Source of the DNA: Hedera helix
Lineage: Eukaryota > Streptophyta > Magnoliopsida > Apiales > Araliaceae
DNA: 64,000 bases
Reading direction: 5' to 3'
Assembly (NCBI GenBank): GCA_947179155.2
Contig: OX359282.1
Coordinates: 21,235,010-21,299,009 of the forward strand
Every line of letters begins with the position of its first letter. Within the stretch, counting starts at the first letter, position 1. The notes under the pieces were generated by a model. That model was not told the origin of the DNA, made no database searches, and saw nothing but the letters and a program-made list of their open reading frames with translations. Shown here in pieces: positions 1 through 12,366 of this stretch. A program made the translations under genes and the position numbers.

Positions 1-1626
1 TTTTTTTTTCTCTGGAAAGGTGGAAGCTTTTTCAGTCATCCTCTTCACACGTTTGTTTCTCTGTTTATTCTCTCTTTCTCTAAAATTTTCATTTATATTA
101 CACGTAGCTTCTCAAGTCAAGTTCCCCCTCGCTCCCTCCCTCAAATGAGTACTTTTATGAATAAGATATATAATCCACATGGTATGAATCATTGTGATAC
201 TTGACATTGCCCTCCATTTAAAAAAAAGGAAAATTATTTATATTGTGATAAAAGACATCTATTTATATTGCTATTAAAAGTGTCTACTAAATATTCAGAT
301 ATTTATAAAAAAAATTATATTTTTATAAGCAAAAATTATAGTTCTACTAGCATCCTTTCATATAAATAATAAACCAACTTTACATTCGTGTGAAAGGGAG
401 ATTATAAAAATATTATATTAAAATTTGTGAAAATATCAATTTTCTATTTATATTAACAAGTTTGACGGGGCAAGAGACTAGTTTGATATAACAGCTTTAA
501 TTTTTTATATTATTTTTATTTTTTAAATAAAGTTATTATTTTAGATAATAGTTTTATTTTTTTGTAATTTTTATATGACATGTGGATGCCATTTTTACAG
601 TCATATGTTATAATCTTCATGACTTAAATAATTAGTAGGCCTTTTCATCTTATATATAAAGTGAGTTGCAAACTCATAAATCCATCTCTACATCAATATC
701 TTAATTTTAGGATATTGTTTTTACATTTTTTAATCTAATATCAAATGCTTTATATCGATTAATTTAGGAAAATAAGGGTATATAAGAAAGAAGGAGAATC
801 ACATTAAAATAAAAAAAAAGTATATATAATTGAGAAAAGAAAAAGTTGTGATACAAAAAATGAGGAGATAAAACATTTAATAAAATTAACAAATCACTTC
901 AATTCACTCCTAACTCACTTCGAACTCAATTTAATGAGTTATGATCAACTGTTAACTCATTTAAGTCAATTCGACCTACCAAATAACTCAATTAATTGAA
1001 TGTCAATTGAGTATCGTACTTCTAGATATAAGAATTGATAACTTATAAATTATGTAATTGTCTTTACTCGGAACAAAAGTTTATGCATATTTGCTACAAT
1101 ATATAAAAGAATTGGAAAAAGAAAAGTAATTTTGAAGTCAATTTATAGATTCTAAAATTTAAATTAGTGTTAGTTTTTTTAAGTTTAAAAATAACACTTT
1201 CTATAATGACAAATTAATAGTAATTTTTAACTAATTTACAATTTTCATAATATATTAAAATTCAAACAAATGAAGCTTTTATAATTTTTAATAATTAAAG
1301 TACAATTTGCTCTATAAGACTTGCACTGAAATCCAGTTTGCACCTCAATTTTATTTTTTTAATTAAATACACTTTAAACATTGTATTACTGAGTTTTAAA
1401 ATGGATAAAAAAGAAAAAGAAATGAACAAAAAATTTATATTTTCTATCTAATTTTTTTATTATTGAGTTTTTTTTAATGAATGTAAAAGATAAGGAACTG
1501 ACAAAAAATTGGATACTTTTTTTGCCAAACTTTTTTGTTCAAAAATATATGAATTTGGACGAAAAACTAACACATGTAAATCTTTTATAATCCTTATTGC
1601 ACCATTTACATTATAAACATAATAAA

Positions 1627-1675
<49 letters not shown>

Positions 1676-3099
1676 TAAAATAATATTTAAATATAAAAAT
1701 TTAAGTTTTATTTTTTTCTCTTTTATAAATTCAATAATAAAATGAAAGAAAATTATTAAATTTTTATTATTTTATTTTATCTTAAAACTTAAGTTTTTTG
1801 TTCGTTTTCCTTAAAAACTCAAAAACATAGCAGAACTTTTAACGCCAGCTATAAAATGCACTTTCAGAACATCCCATTTCCCATTTCCCATTTCTGATGA
1901 CAAAAGAAAATAAAATAAGTTATATGGCATGTTGTTATTTAATAATATAGAAAATTAATTTAACTGGCAATTCTTATATTATATTCATTTCAAATTATAA
2001 TATTAATATTAATTTTTTAAATTTTGATTTTAAATATTTTAACTTAGAATTGATACAAAAAATATTTAGTTTATGTCAATATAATTAGAAATATTATAAA
2101 AGACCAAAAAAATAATATTACTTATAAAATTTATTATTTTTCACTTAAATAAATCATATTAATTTTAAATTTATAAATGTCTTAAATTATTTTTTTAAAA
2201 ATTAATATTAATCTTATAATTTAGAATTGAAAGAGTACTATAATTTACTACTCTCTTTAGCCATATTCATTTACAAAAAATATACTTGAGCTCGAACTAT
2301 TTTATTTTAATTTAATACTATTTTAGACTATTTAATTCTTTGACAATGAGCTATTATTCTCTTAATGTGTGACTATTAGTCTCATAAACTCATTTGATAG
2401 TTTAGAATGAAAAGACTATTAATACAACATTTATCATAAGATTATATAATCACTCATAAATAGCTTTAAAAATAATAAAAGTAGTTCATAAAACTATTTA
2501 AAGGATTATTAATCTCATCATACGATAAAATAATTCAAAATAATGTTATATGAGAACTGATATTTTCACATGAAAAAATAATATTTCTACATGATTTCTC
2601 TCACATAAATAGTCAATGAATTTTATATCCATATGAGAGGGACTCGTGTAAAATTATCATTTTTACATGAGAAAATATTAGTTTAATAAATTAAGATAAA
2701 TAGTATAATTTCAAGCATATTTTTTAAAAATAATTATGACATTTGTTCTAAAATTAAAAGTATATTTTTCTTTCTAATTTATTCTAAAATTATAAATATA
2801 TTTTTATTTTAAAATTATAAAATAATATAATACTTTAAATTTATAAATATAAAATTATTTTTAAAAATTATCGTTTTACAAATGTATTTTTAGAAATTGA
2901 GAGAGTATAATTAATTTATTTTCGCAGCGATATTAGAGAGAAACAATTTAAAGGCCAGTCGGGTCGGGTCAATTTACCTGTATAAATTATGTTTGGTTTG
3001 AAATGTCAAATTCTTGCTGCGTGAATCAGAAACGTTAGGGTTTTGTGAATCTTTTAGACAGGGAAGGCTAGGGTTTTGTGATTCTTTTAGAGAGAGAGA
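1..3099. other. AT-rich intergenic region
   Basis: I see no supported gene here. The sequence is very AT-rich with frequent stops in all frames. The short antisense reading frame near 2974-3183 lies over the start of the F-box pseudogene and is a shadow of it. A TA microsatellite lies inside. Part of the end may be the promoter of the F-box pseudogene, but no clear TATA box is fixed to a start site. Confidence 0.6.
1630..1673. repeat. (TA)n microsatellite
   Basis: An uninterrupted run of about 21 TA units in AT-rich intergenic DNA. It is likely to vary in length between individuals. Confidence 0.95.
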
Positions 3100-4298
3100 A
3101 TGGGGAGTAAGATAAAGAGATTGAGAAATAGGGACAGAATCAGTAGCTTGCCCGATGATCTGATTCATCTCATCCTTTCCCACATCCCAATCAAGGAAGC
3201 TGTTCAGACCTGCATAGTATCAAAATGATGGATTAGCGTATGGGCTACTCTTCCCTTTCTCACATTTATGAATTTCTACGAATATATGGACGTGAACATT
3301 ACTAATAATTTGAGCAATTTTGTGGACGTATTTCTTACTCATCGCACTCATGATTCTGATATTTCTACAATTATTGTAAGGTCACTCGACAGATTCAAAG
3401 AAGATCTTGTGATTAAGACAGCAAACTATGCAATTTCTCAGTGTACAGGAATTTACCATATGTTGTGAATTTTGGCCTAAAAATTTCCCACCATTGCGTG
3501 TCTTCACCTCTAGATCCTTGAAAAGCTCACATTATACATGGGTTCTTGGGTCTGTAATCCAGGAAAATTATGGTCGAACATGTCCTCTAGCAACTTTACA
3601 CCTTGGAGGTTTTATTATCCTGGGATTTGCCTTTGAGTTTTCCGGTTTTAACAACTTTGCATCTCAAATTGTGCCAAGTACCTCTAATGTCTTGGAGTTT
3701 GCCACCTTTAACAACTCTACATCTCGAGCATGTATGGCTTTTCCAATATGAAGAATCTAACTTTGGAATTGGAACCTGAAATATGGTGTGTCATGGAGGT
3801 TTTGAGAGTATCTTCTCCTAATCTGGTAAATCTCACTATTGTTGATAATAATGGTCATTATAATTGGGGAAAGCGAAAGTGTAGTTTATGGTTTCCGCAC
3901 CAAATCTTTCCTGTTCGGAATATAGGGGTTAGTCTCTCTCCACTATTGTTGTCTGCTGTGGATGGCTTCCCTTGTTTAGAAAAAGTGAATCTTGATATTG
4001 ATATAGACGAGGGTATACGGGAAGATCACTTGGAAGCAAAGAAAAGGTGATTTTCCAACAACTAATTAGTATATTCCAACAAATTTGTGGAGCCAAGTTT
4101 CTCACGATACATTTCAGGTTTTATTTTCATTCTTAATTTATTTTTCTAAAAGTAGCTGATATTGGAGGCCTAATAGGGTGTTACACCTTGTTGCGTTCTA
4201 TGTTTCTTTCTTTTCCTCCTTTCCATACCTTGTTGTTTGTTTCATTTTAGCTATTTACATTCATGTATGTATGCCCCTCCCCAACCCCCCAAAAAATA

Positions 4299-4339
<41 letters not shown>

Positions 4340-5009
4340 TAAAATTATGTGGGTCTGTTTTACCCTGTTAGTTTTCTTCTTTCCCTTCTACGTTTACGCA
4401 TTCATATTGAATTCATTTTGATCCTTCCCAACTAGTTTGGAACAAAAGGCATTACTGAGTTTAGTGAAGTTGAGTTGATGTCAATTAAGATATATTGATT
4501 GAGGCTAATGTATCTTACACGGATTAGTTTTGTGAGATTTAATATAATATACAAGTATTTACATTCTTTTTTGGTGCAAAAAGTGTTTACATTGAAATAC
4601 TCAGTTTTTAGCAAACAGCCATTTTTCATGTTCACCGACAACATGTCAATATGCTTCGTGCAAAATATAGTATTGATACCTTAAATTAGGAAAAATACAT
4701 GTGAGAGATATGTTAAATGCATTTTGTAGTTTTGAAGACTTTAATACAAGTTCAATTATTTTTCTTTGACTTGATCAATAATTTGAATAGGTCATTTCGA
4801 GGATTCTGGATTTTTTGTTATGTCAACCTTCTCCATTTGGCAACCTGAAGTGTCTTAAGTTAAAAGAGAATCAATGGAGCGGTGAAAAACCAACTATTTC
4901 TCCAAATCAGGTCATAATCTACTTACTCAGTAGTTCTCCAAGTTCCGGGATCTTGATACAAGTACCCACTCTACCAATTTTGACTAGAAGTTTCTGTGTC
5001 TTAGTTTAA
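3100..5009 (+). pseudogene. F-box/LRR (FBD-type) pseudogene, copy A
   Basis: Intact family members are substrate adaptors of SCF ubiquitin ligases. The ATG at 3100 opens a typical F-box: the block DRISSLPDDLIHLILSHIP, then EAVQTCIVSK. A TGA at 3226-3228 replaces the arginine expected in the SKRW motif, a CGA-to-TGA type change. The same frame continues to a stop at 3466-3468. Leucine-rich-repeat-like sequence follows in a second frame (3428-3751), then in the first frame again (3730-4050, with NLVNLTIVDNN and FPCLEKVNLDIDI). After an apparent intron, an FBD-like exon remnant (about 4805-4960) reads PSPFGNLKCLKLKENQW, then VIIYLLSSSPSS. With a stop inside the F-box and at least two frame changes, it is very probably dead. 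It could be a mis-sequenced gene, but the number of defects argues against that. Confidence 0.8.
4300..4338. repeat. (AAT)n microsatellite
   Basis: About 13 AAT units in the apparent intron between the LRR-like part and the FBD-like part of F-box copy A. Confidence 0.9.
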
Positions 5010-5061
5010 CTCATAATGTTTGTTCAAATCCAAAGACTGTTTTTTGTTTTTGTTAGAATGG

Positions 5062-5185
5062 TTACTTTGTTTCTAATTGAGCATACGTTGGAATGGTAGA
5101 TGTGGTGGTAAATGAGGAGCATTTAATATTGAACTATTCAACCTTTTATTTTGTTAAATTAATACTCCATCAGCACATAACAAGC
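5062..5185 (+). repeat. Dispersed repeat, copy 1
   Basis: The stretch around GGTAGATGTGGTGGTAAATG and GAGCATTTAATATTGAACTA recurs near 56715-56845 with roughly 80 percent match by eye. The likeness extends beyond the core on both sides. It is a decayed dispersed element of unknown class. No terminal repeats were identified. Confidence 0.55.
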
Positions 5186-5384
5186 TATGGTATTTTTTTT
5201 TTAATTATATTTTTCAAAAATAAATTTTCAGGAATATTAAGGTTTGCATTGGTCACATTGAAATAGTTTTTTTCCTACATTTTTTTCCAAAAGTAAAGTT
5301 TAGTCTTCATAATATCGAAAAACATTATATCTTGGAGGAGTAAACAAACATAATATTTGGAAATAAAAGTCGAGAAAATTATGT

Positions 5385-5724
5385 ACTTCTTTTCAGTTAG
5401 GGAGTATAAATTCATTTTGTTTCTTACAAATAATTAAACTTTCTACTCTGATAGTTATGCGCTATGGTCTATGGTTTCTTTGGATAAAATATATGAACAC
5501 TTCTTTTCAGTTAGGGAGTATGGATTCATTTTGTTTCTTACAAATAATTAGACTTTCTACTCTGATAGTTATGCGCTATGGTCCATGGTTTCTTTGGACA
5601 TAATATGAACACTTCTTTTCAGTTAGGGAGTATGGATTCATTTTGTTTCTTACAAATAATTAGACTTTCTACTCTGATATTTATGCGTTATGGTCTATGG
5701 TTTCTTTGGACATAATATATGAAA
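5385..5724. repeat. Three-copy tandem repeat, 110-116 bp period
   Basis: Units start at 5385, 5501 and 5611, each with ACTTCTTTTCAGTTAGGGAG. They end near the phrase TGGTTTCTTTGGA plus ATAATATATGAA. Copies are nearly identical, so the array is fairly young. It is not coding. Confidence 0.93.
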
Positions 5725-8212
5725 CACATCTAGTTTTCATCTATTTTGAGATTCATGCTTCTTTTCTTTCTTGGCATTTATACAATATGACTTTCCACAA
5801 ACTTTGTAGTTTATTTTAAGACACTATTAGTTTGACCTAATTACAAACCTACTTCCTATTTTCTGAAGATGTGAACAAAAAATTCATGGACTCCATTATT
5901 TATTGGGGGAATTCTATGAGGACTTTCTTGCAAATTTGCTATGCTCTAGGTGATAGACTATAATTTAGAAATTATACTTCTCTTGTGTTTTAATTTGAGC
6001 CTCATTGTCACTGTATGATGGGCCAAGGTATCGTGCATTGGTTCGCGCCAGTAGTTTTCCCCTGTAAGATGATATTTATCATGATTTTTATGTTACCATT
6101 AAGATTAATTTGGAAAGTAATAACCATATAGAAGAGATAAATGCAAATAGTGTATAAGTGGAAAATATGGGCATATTGTTTTTGGAGAGAAGAAGAGAAA
6201 ACAAAAGCAAGCAGCGGCAAACAGAATAACTAGAGAACATCTAAATTTCACTTTTTTCTTAGAAGAGCTCTTCATATCTCAATCTATAGCAGCTGAAACC
6301 AGCCTTGCGGGAAGAGTCTGTCGAGAGAGAACCAGAGAATTTATCTTTTATTTGACGGGTGGCTAGTTTATCGGCCACTGGATTTTTATCATGACAATAA
6401 GGAATTTCCAGGAGGACAACAGATTTTAAAAAAAATTAATTTCCCCAGTATTGAAATATAGACCAAAGAGGCTAAGAGTGGGAATGTTGATATCATTGAG
6501 AAGTGAGAAGTTGAATATCATCTCCTCCAAATATGACATTTGTCCATCATTTAGTTTTGTTAATTTATCAATTTTGATCACCGCATGTGCCTCAGCATAT
6601 GAACAGTGATATTATCACCTGATCACAAATCTTTAGAGGATGACTGAACTTTGTGTTTCTAGCATTGAGAAATTCAGACCTTTACTGGGTATGTTTTTAT
6701 TGGCATTTTACTGCAGTTAAATATTACAGGAAGATTAGGCAAGATGAAAATGTGTTTCTGCATTACAAAATATTTTGAAGAAATGCAACGATAGCATAGG
6801 CGAATAATATAGAACAGGCGGGAAGTGAATGAAAGAATGTTATAGTTTGAAGATTATGTTGATCCTCTGTGAAATGGTTAGATTAGGGTCCAGGGAAGTC
6901 AGCCGTGTCAAACCCCACAGACCGAACCAAAGTTTGGTTGCTGTGTGACATGAGAGGAAATTTTTTTGAGTGTCTCCTCATAATTGTCACCCTAAGGATA
7001 TTTGATACAGTTAATAGAAAATCTAGTCTAAATAAGGAAATATGTTTGCATTTGAATACACTTGTTTGGGTTGCTGGAATTCTGACTTTCAGGAAATATG
7101 TATGCATAATAAGGTGGTTACTTAGTTCATCATGTGTTTCCTTTCATGGGCTACTTTTAGGCAGTTAAATTTTATGCGTCAACTGCCTTCTTCTTTAACA
7201 GGTGGATCATCATCAACCTTCTTCTTTTGTAGTCGATATTTTATTTAGCTTTTATTTTTGCTCCGATTTCTAGTTGCTGTCATAAAAAAATATAAAATAA
7301 AAGGAAGACTTTATAAGTTTTAGTACAAATTTCTAGTCTCTCAGTCTTGACTTCTGAATACGCTCATAATCAATTATAGGGAATTATTGCTTTATCACTA
7401 AACTTTTTACTTTAAAATTTATTGAAGGTCGCGGGGTATGATTTTTACAGCTTACAACCCAGAACTGAATATGATGCGTCGGATGGGGTCGAAAAATTTC
7501 GTGGTGGAATCTGAGGATATCAGTTCAGATGATTAAGATACGTTGTCCAGTTGTGAAAGTCAAGTCCCAGACCAAACATGCCAGGGTTCAAGATGAAGGG
7601 ACCATTGTTCAGGGCGCAATGGAGGAGGCGAGTGAAAGAAGATCATTTAAGACAGACAGGATCCTGACCTGGAAGCTTCTGTAATCAAATTGATAGCTTA
7701 ATGTGTTTTCACCTGCTTCGTCTCTATCCTCTTGCAGCTGCTGCATGCGTGAGAGCTAAGAGAGAATCAAATGGTCAATTTCATCTTCCCCATGTTGCAA
7801 TCAAAGTCGAATTTTAATCAACTCTTAGTCTTAACTATTTTAAAATTTCAATATTATATATTATTTTAAAGATATACCTATTTATTAATATTATGATCGA
7901 TTACTACTAAATTTGATGTTCTGATCACAACAGCAAGATTCATTTGGTAAGGACATTCTGATCATTCCATACTACTTGTCAACTTAACTAGTTTGCATCG
8001 CTCAAGATACTTCTATCGAAACTTGATTCGTTAATTTCAAGACAATCGGTGTACTAATAATATGCCCTTAATAGTGCATTCTAACTATACTACGAGGTAT
8101 ACTATAATACTATGAAGAACATACATAATCATCATTTTTTGTGCATAATAAAATAATAACTATTAACGTTAATTACTACTAGTATGAAATAGAATATCAT
8201 GTTATATTCAAT
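5725..8212. other. Region between the F-box copies, no clear gene
   Basis: No long open frame. At about 7436-7690 composition rises above the AT-rich background. One frame reads NMMRRMGSKNFVVESED followed by ISSDD and a stop. Further stop-broken sequence runs on to near 7690, and a splice-acceptor-like CTCTTGCAG lies near 7736. This may be a decayed exon of an unrecognised gene. The rest shows nothing I can support. Confidence 0.4.
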
Positions 8213-9110
8213 ATGGAGGTTTTGGTTATAACCTCTCTTAATCTCGAAAACCTCACTATATCCCAAAATTATATGAAACCTAGAAGTTGTTTGTTTGTGA
8301 TTTCGGCACCCAATTTATCGTTTTTGGAATATAGTGGTAATTTTTTAATTTTTTTTGATAATTTGAACGCACACACTTTACATTCACACACAGAGATTCG
8401 AACCCCCAGTCTCATGGTACCACCTGAGCTAAAGGCTCTCGGTTATAGTGGTAATTTTCTATTGTTGTTGTCTGCTAAGATGGCTTCCCTTGTTTAGAAG
8501 AAGTGAATCTTGATATTGATATATTCAAGTTTCAAGTCGAAGTGCTTTAAAGAGAACAAACAGTAACGAGTAATTTTCCAGCAACTTATTAGTTTGTTTC
8601 AAGAAATCCGTGGAGCCAAGTTTCTCACCATTTCCTTGAATACAATTCGGGTATACTTTTAATTTATTTTCTAAACTATACTGATTGAGGCTAATGTCAT
8701 TGATCTTGTTCACTTTTGTAAGATTTAATATGAAAGATATTTACAATTAAATATACAATGTTACTCACTAAAACCTGGGTCGTGTTATGCATATTCCTGC
8801 ATATATAGTATTACCACAAGAAATATGCAATTGAAATGTATATTAAATGCATTGTGTAGTCTTCATACGATAATTGGAGTTAACATGTTTGCTTTGTCTT
8901 GTACAATAATTTTCCTTGGTTATTTCAAGGGATCCGGATTTTTCAGGACATCCTCCTTCTCCATTTGGTAACCTGAAGTGTCTTATGCTAGAGCTAGATA
9001 AGGGCCGATTTAACCCATTGCGACGGACAGCCCACCTGAGTCTCTTAATCATGTCATAATCTACTTACTCGGTAGTTCTCCATGTGCAAAGATATTGATA
9101 CAGATATTTA
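8213..9110 (+). pseudogene. F-box/LRR pseudogene, partial copy B
   Basis: A second degenerate copy of the 3' half of the gene at 3100-5009. Matching blocks: MEVLVITSLNLENLTI versus MEVLRVSSPNLVNLTI; TGGAGCCAAGTTTCTCAC at both loci (4090 and 8611); intron sequence TTGATTGAGGCTAATG at 4497 versus CTGATTGAGGCTAATG at 8680; and the FBD-like exon TCTCCATTTGG plus AACCTGAAGTGTCTTA at 4830 and 8957. The F-box itself is absent. A SINE interrupts the LRR part and stops are frequent, so no working protein is expected. Copies A and B probably arose by tandem duplication. Confidence 0.75.
8345..8443 (-). mobile_element. Short tRNA-derived SINE with 15-bp TSD
   Basis: On the minus strand the element begins with a tRNA-like head carrying an A box (TTTAGCTCAGGTGGTACC) and a B box (GGGGGTTCGAATCTC). 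It ends in an A-rich tail. Perfect 15-bp direct repeats TATAGTGGTAATTTT flank it at 8330-8344 and 8444-8458, the mark of LINE-machinery retroposition. At 99 bp it is shorter than most plant SINEs. It lies inside F-box copy B. It is not a functional tRNA gene because the cloverleaf is incomplete. Confidence 0.85.
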
Positions 9111-9371
9111 TAAATCCACTATGGTGATTTTTGACCTTATGTTTTTGCATGTCTATATCACATGAACTCTTCACTTTGTCCTAAAGTATACGGTCCGAGA
9201 CTTGATAATTTGAGAAGGCATATTAAATTAGAGATGGAATCAATGGGAAATTCAAATATGTCTATATTGTCAACCTAAGAAAATTTAATGGAATCAATAG
9301 GAAATTTAAAGGCTAAGATAATTCGAGGAGGCATATTAATTGGGAGGTATAGGCACAAAAATTGCGTATTT

Positions 9372-9634
9372 TGTTAGGGTTAGGGTTCAGTGTGATAATA
9401 GAGGCGAGAAACTACAAAAAATACAGAATCAGTTAAAAGATTGGAGAGAAAAAAAGAACTGGTGAGCAACTATTAGAGTAACACGTGACAGAACTCTCGG
9501 GTTATCGGCATAATCGTTAGTGTCAAAGATCCTTGACAAGTGTTATGTGATTTCGAGCAAATTCAAGATAGATAACGTCAACACTTGATTCCCTCGATTC
9601 AGAGTTATTCACAAGTTCCGTAATTCAACTTCAT

Positions 9635-9674
<40 letters not shown>

Positions 9675-10296
9675 TTAAGTGGCAAAAGATCTCCATGTTT
9701 CAAAAAGTCCATTCACTTGTCAAGTGAAAAGGGTATTTATAGGGTTCAGGTCATGTGTCTGATACATCTCAGAAGGAAAAATTCTAGAAATACCATTAAT
9801 GATAGGAAAATTCTTAAAATACCACTGGTTACCTAGATAATACCAAAATCATCCAATTTTCCTAGCCACTAATCCAATTCCCAATTCAAATTGCCCCCAC
9901 GAGCCTTCAATCTCGGGACTCATGACAACACATCTTAAATCATACTTTTAAATAATATTAAACTTAGAAAAATCGTATAAATCAATTTTATCGTCGAAGA
10001 AACCAAAAAAACACATCAAAAAGAGGGAAAAGACCACCTCAAGGGGCGAAACCCTAGGGGGTTGAACCCTAGGGGACTCGCTCCCCGTCCGATACGTTTT
10101 GTTTGTTTTGTACTTTCTTGATCGATCCTTATTCATTTGATTCTTGTTTTATATGAAAAGATTATCTAGTCATACATGATTTAATAAAGATCACTTTTAA
10201 ATCTTCATAAGTTTTCTCAGTTCCGGATTCATTATTCATACATTACACCGCTAAAAACCTGTTCAAGACAAAGTTCGGGAGACGAAACATCAAACA
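9372..10296 (-). mobile_element. Probable LTR, minus orientation
   Basis: The segment runs from TGTTAGGG to CAAACA, so it has TG...CA ends. It carries a good minus-strand TATA box (CTATAAATACCC, plus-strand 9731-9742) followed by a GA tract in the presumed leader. It abuts the minus-strand copia remnant exactly at 10297. It is not obviously alike to the LTR at 15396. The motif AACCCTAGGGG occurs here (near 10050-10075) and again just across the boundary (near 10327). The ends are inferred from TG/CA and context only. Confidence 0.45.
9639..9671. repeat. (GA)n microsatellite
   Basis: About 16 GA units, lying downstream of the minus-strand TATA box of the probable LTR, hence in its presumed transcribed leader. 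Confidence 0.92.
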
Positions 10297-10499
10297 GACC
10301 CTAAGTGACCAACCCTTAGGGGGCCGAACCCTAGGGGGAAGTCCTTAGTGTTTTGCTTCTGTTTTTGGTTTATTTTCTCGTTTTGCTTTGGTAATTCAAG
10401 TTCAATTCTGGCATTCGTCATTGGGCATTTTGCTGAGCATCCTTTTAGATCTATCTCTATAGATTTTTATCACAAAAATATAGGATGCTTCTTCCGAGT

Positions 10500-11059
10500 C
10501 CTTCATGGAGAAGTGTTTAGATAACTATATCTTAATCGATTGAAGAATATGAACATCATTCTCTATCAATAATATACCATTAACATATAATATTAGGAAT
10601 GTGTCAGCGCTCCCACCAACCTTCTTATACACACATAGTTCATCTTCGTTTTTGATAAAATCAAACTCTTTGATTACCTCATCAAAATGGATGTTCCACC
10701 TTTGGAAAGTTTGTTTCAATCTATAAATGGATCGTTATAACTTACAGACTTGATTTGTTCTAACCTTTGAAACAAAACCTTTCGGCTGTATTATATATAC
10801 ATCCTCTTCTAGTTTTTCATTGAGGAAGGTCATTTTCACGTCCATTTTTCAGATTTCGTAGTCATGATAAGCTACAATAGCAAGTAAAATCTTAATGGAC
10901 TTGAGCATTGCTACTGGTGAGAAAGTTTCGTCATAATAAATACCTTGTCTTTCTTTGAAACCTTTTGCAATCGGTCGGGCTTTATAGGTCTCTACTTTGC
11001 CATCTGTTCCAGTCTTTCTCTTAAAGATCCACTTACACCTAATTAGCTCAATGCCCTCA
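10500..11059 (-). pseudogene. Copia RT fragment, unit 1
   Basis: Minus-strand frames encode part of a copia reverse transcriptase, matching the better-preserved copy at 23574-24153. The catalytic YVDD box reads YVNG (plus-strand 10577-10588). Unit 2 has YVDG. So the second aspartate was lost before the duplication and the first after it in this copy. Stops and frameshifts are present. The upstream part ends at the solo LTR insertion at 11065. Confidence 0.8.
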
Positions 11060-12112
11060 GGTGGTGTGACACCTAGGATTTTTAGAGTAATACGGATTAT
11101 GATAAATTAAGTAAAGGTTAACGTTTAAAACCTAGTGTTGAATAAAACCTAGAGTTGAATGATAGAAGTATTAAGGAATGAATTATGAAATGTGAAGAAG
11201 ATTTGTATGAAATAAGTGAATGAAGTAAGGAGATATGCGATTAAAGAAAGGAAAGTTTTCGGAGAATGAGAAACTATTTTGATAAGTATATCCAAAAATG
11301 AATTAAAGTGTTATTAATAAAATTTTAGAGAATTATGAAATGTAATATTACAAAGAAATTATGAATTAAGTACAATATTCTAACAGTTATGATTATTATG
11401 GTATATCCATGTGAGCTATGGAAATTAATGAGGAAAGATATGATTTTTATGGATATAATTGTGATTTATCAAGATAAAGGTATAGCAAAGTGCTATAAAT
11501 AAAATACGTATGATTATTACGACAATTATGATTCCTAGGACGGAATCCTGTTAAGGGGGGAAGAATGTGAGGATCCGAATTTTCAGAATTTCTTTAATAA
11601 AATTAAATAAGAATTTAATTGATAAAAGTTATTAAGGTTGTTAAATCAATTATTATTTTATGTAGTTTATGGTATGTGATGAGATTTAATTAGTAAATTA
11701 AATCTGTGCAGAGATTATGATAAATTGTATTAAATTTAAATAATTGAAAAGTAAATAAATTGTTTAAAGACAATTTATAAAGAATAAGAGAAATTTCAGG
11801 TAAATGTACAATAAATTGTACAATTAAATTATTATGGAAATGCAGAAATTATGATTTAATGGAGGTTATGTGGTAATGTGAAATATATGAAATTAGATAT
11901 GTATATATATATACATTTATATATTTATAAATGTATATGTTTAAGTGATAATTATAAATGTTATTAATTATGGAAATTAAGGGATTAATAATTAAATTAA
12001 TCCAATTTTAAATGAAAAGCGAATGAGGAAGTTAATAAAATTATAATTATTGATTTTTGATTTAAGTAAGAATTATGGTGAAATTTTAGAAATTTATTGA
12101 GAAGAAATGTAA

Positions 12113-12366
12113 TTATATAAATTATATAATAATAAATTATATAATTTATATAAGAAAATTAAAGTGATGTTTAAAGGAAATTATAATTATATAAATTATA
12201 TAAGGATAAATTATATAATTTATATAAGAGAATTAAAATAATGAGAGAATTAATAAATGTAAAATTATGGATTAATTGATAATTATGGAAGAATTTAAGA
12301 AATTATTTAAGAAAGAAGAATGTAAATATATAAATTATATAATATTAAATTATATAATTTATATAT
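12113..12366. repeat. Three inverted-repeat hairpins in the solo LTR
   Basis: Perfect 17-bp arms with 7-base loops occur three times: 12113-12129/12137-12153, 12187-12203/12211-12227 and 12326-12342/12350-12366. Arm 1 and arm 2 are TTATATAAATTATATAA. Arm 3 starts ATATAT and its partner changes to match, so pairing is kept. The loops differ: TAATAAA, GGATAAA, TATTAAA. Confidence 0.9.

Noticed and set aside
8393..8443. tRNA gene on the minus strand
   Set aside because: A and B boxes are present, but there is no complete cloverleaf, and the 99-bp unit with A-rich tail and 15-bp target duplication fits a SINE.
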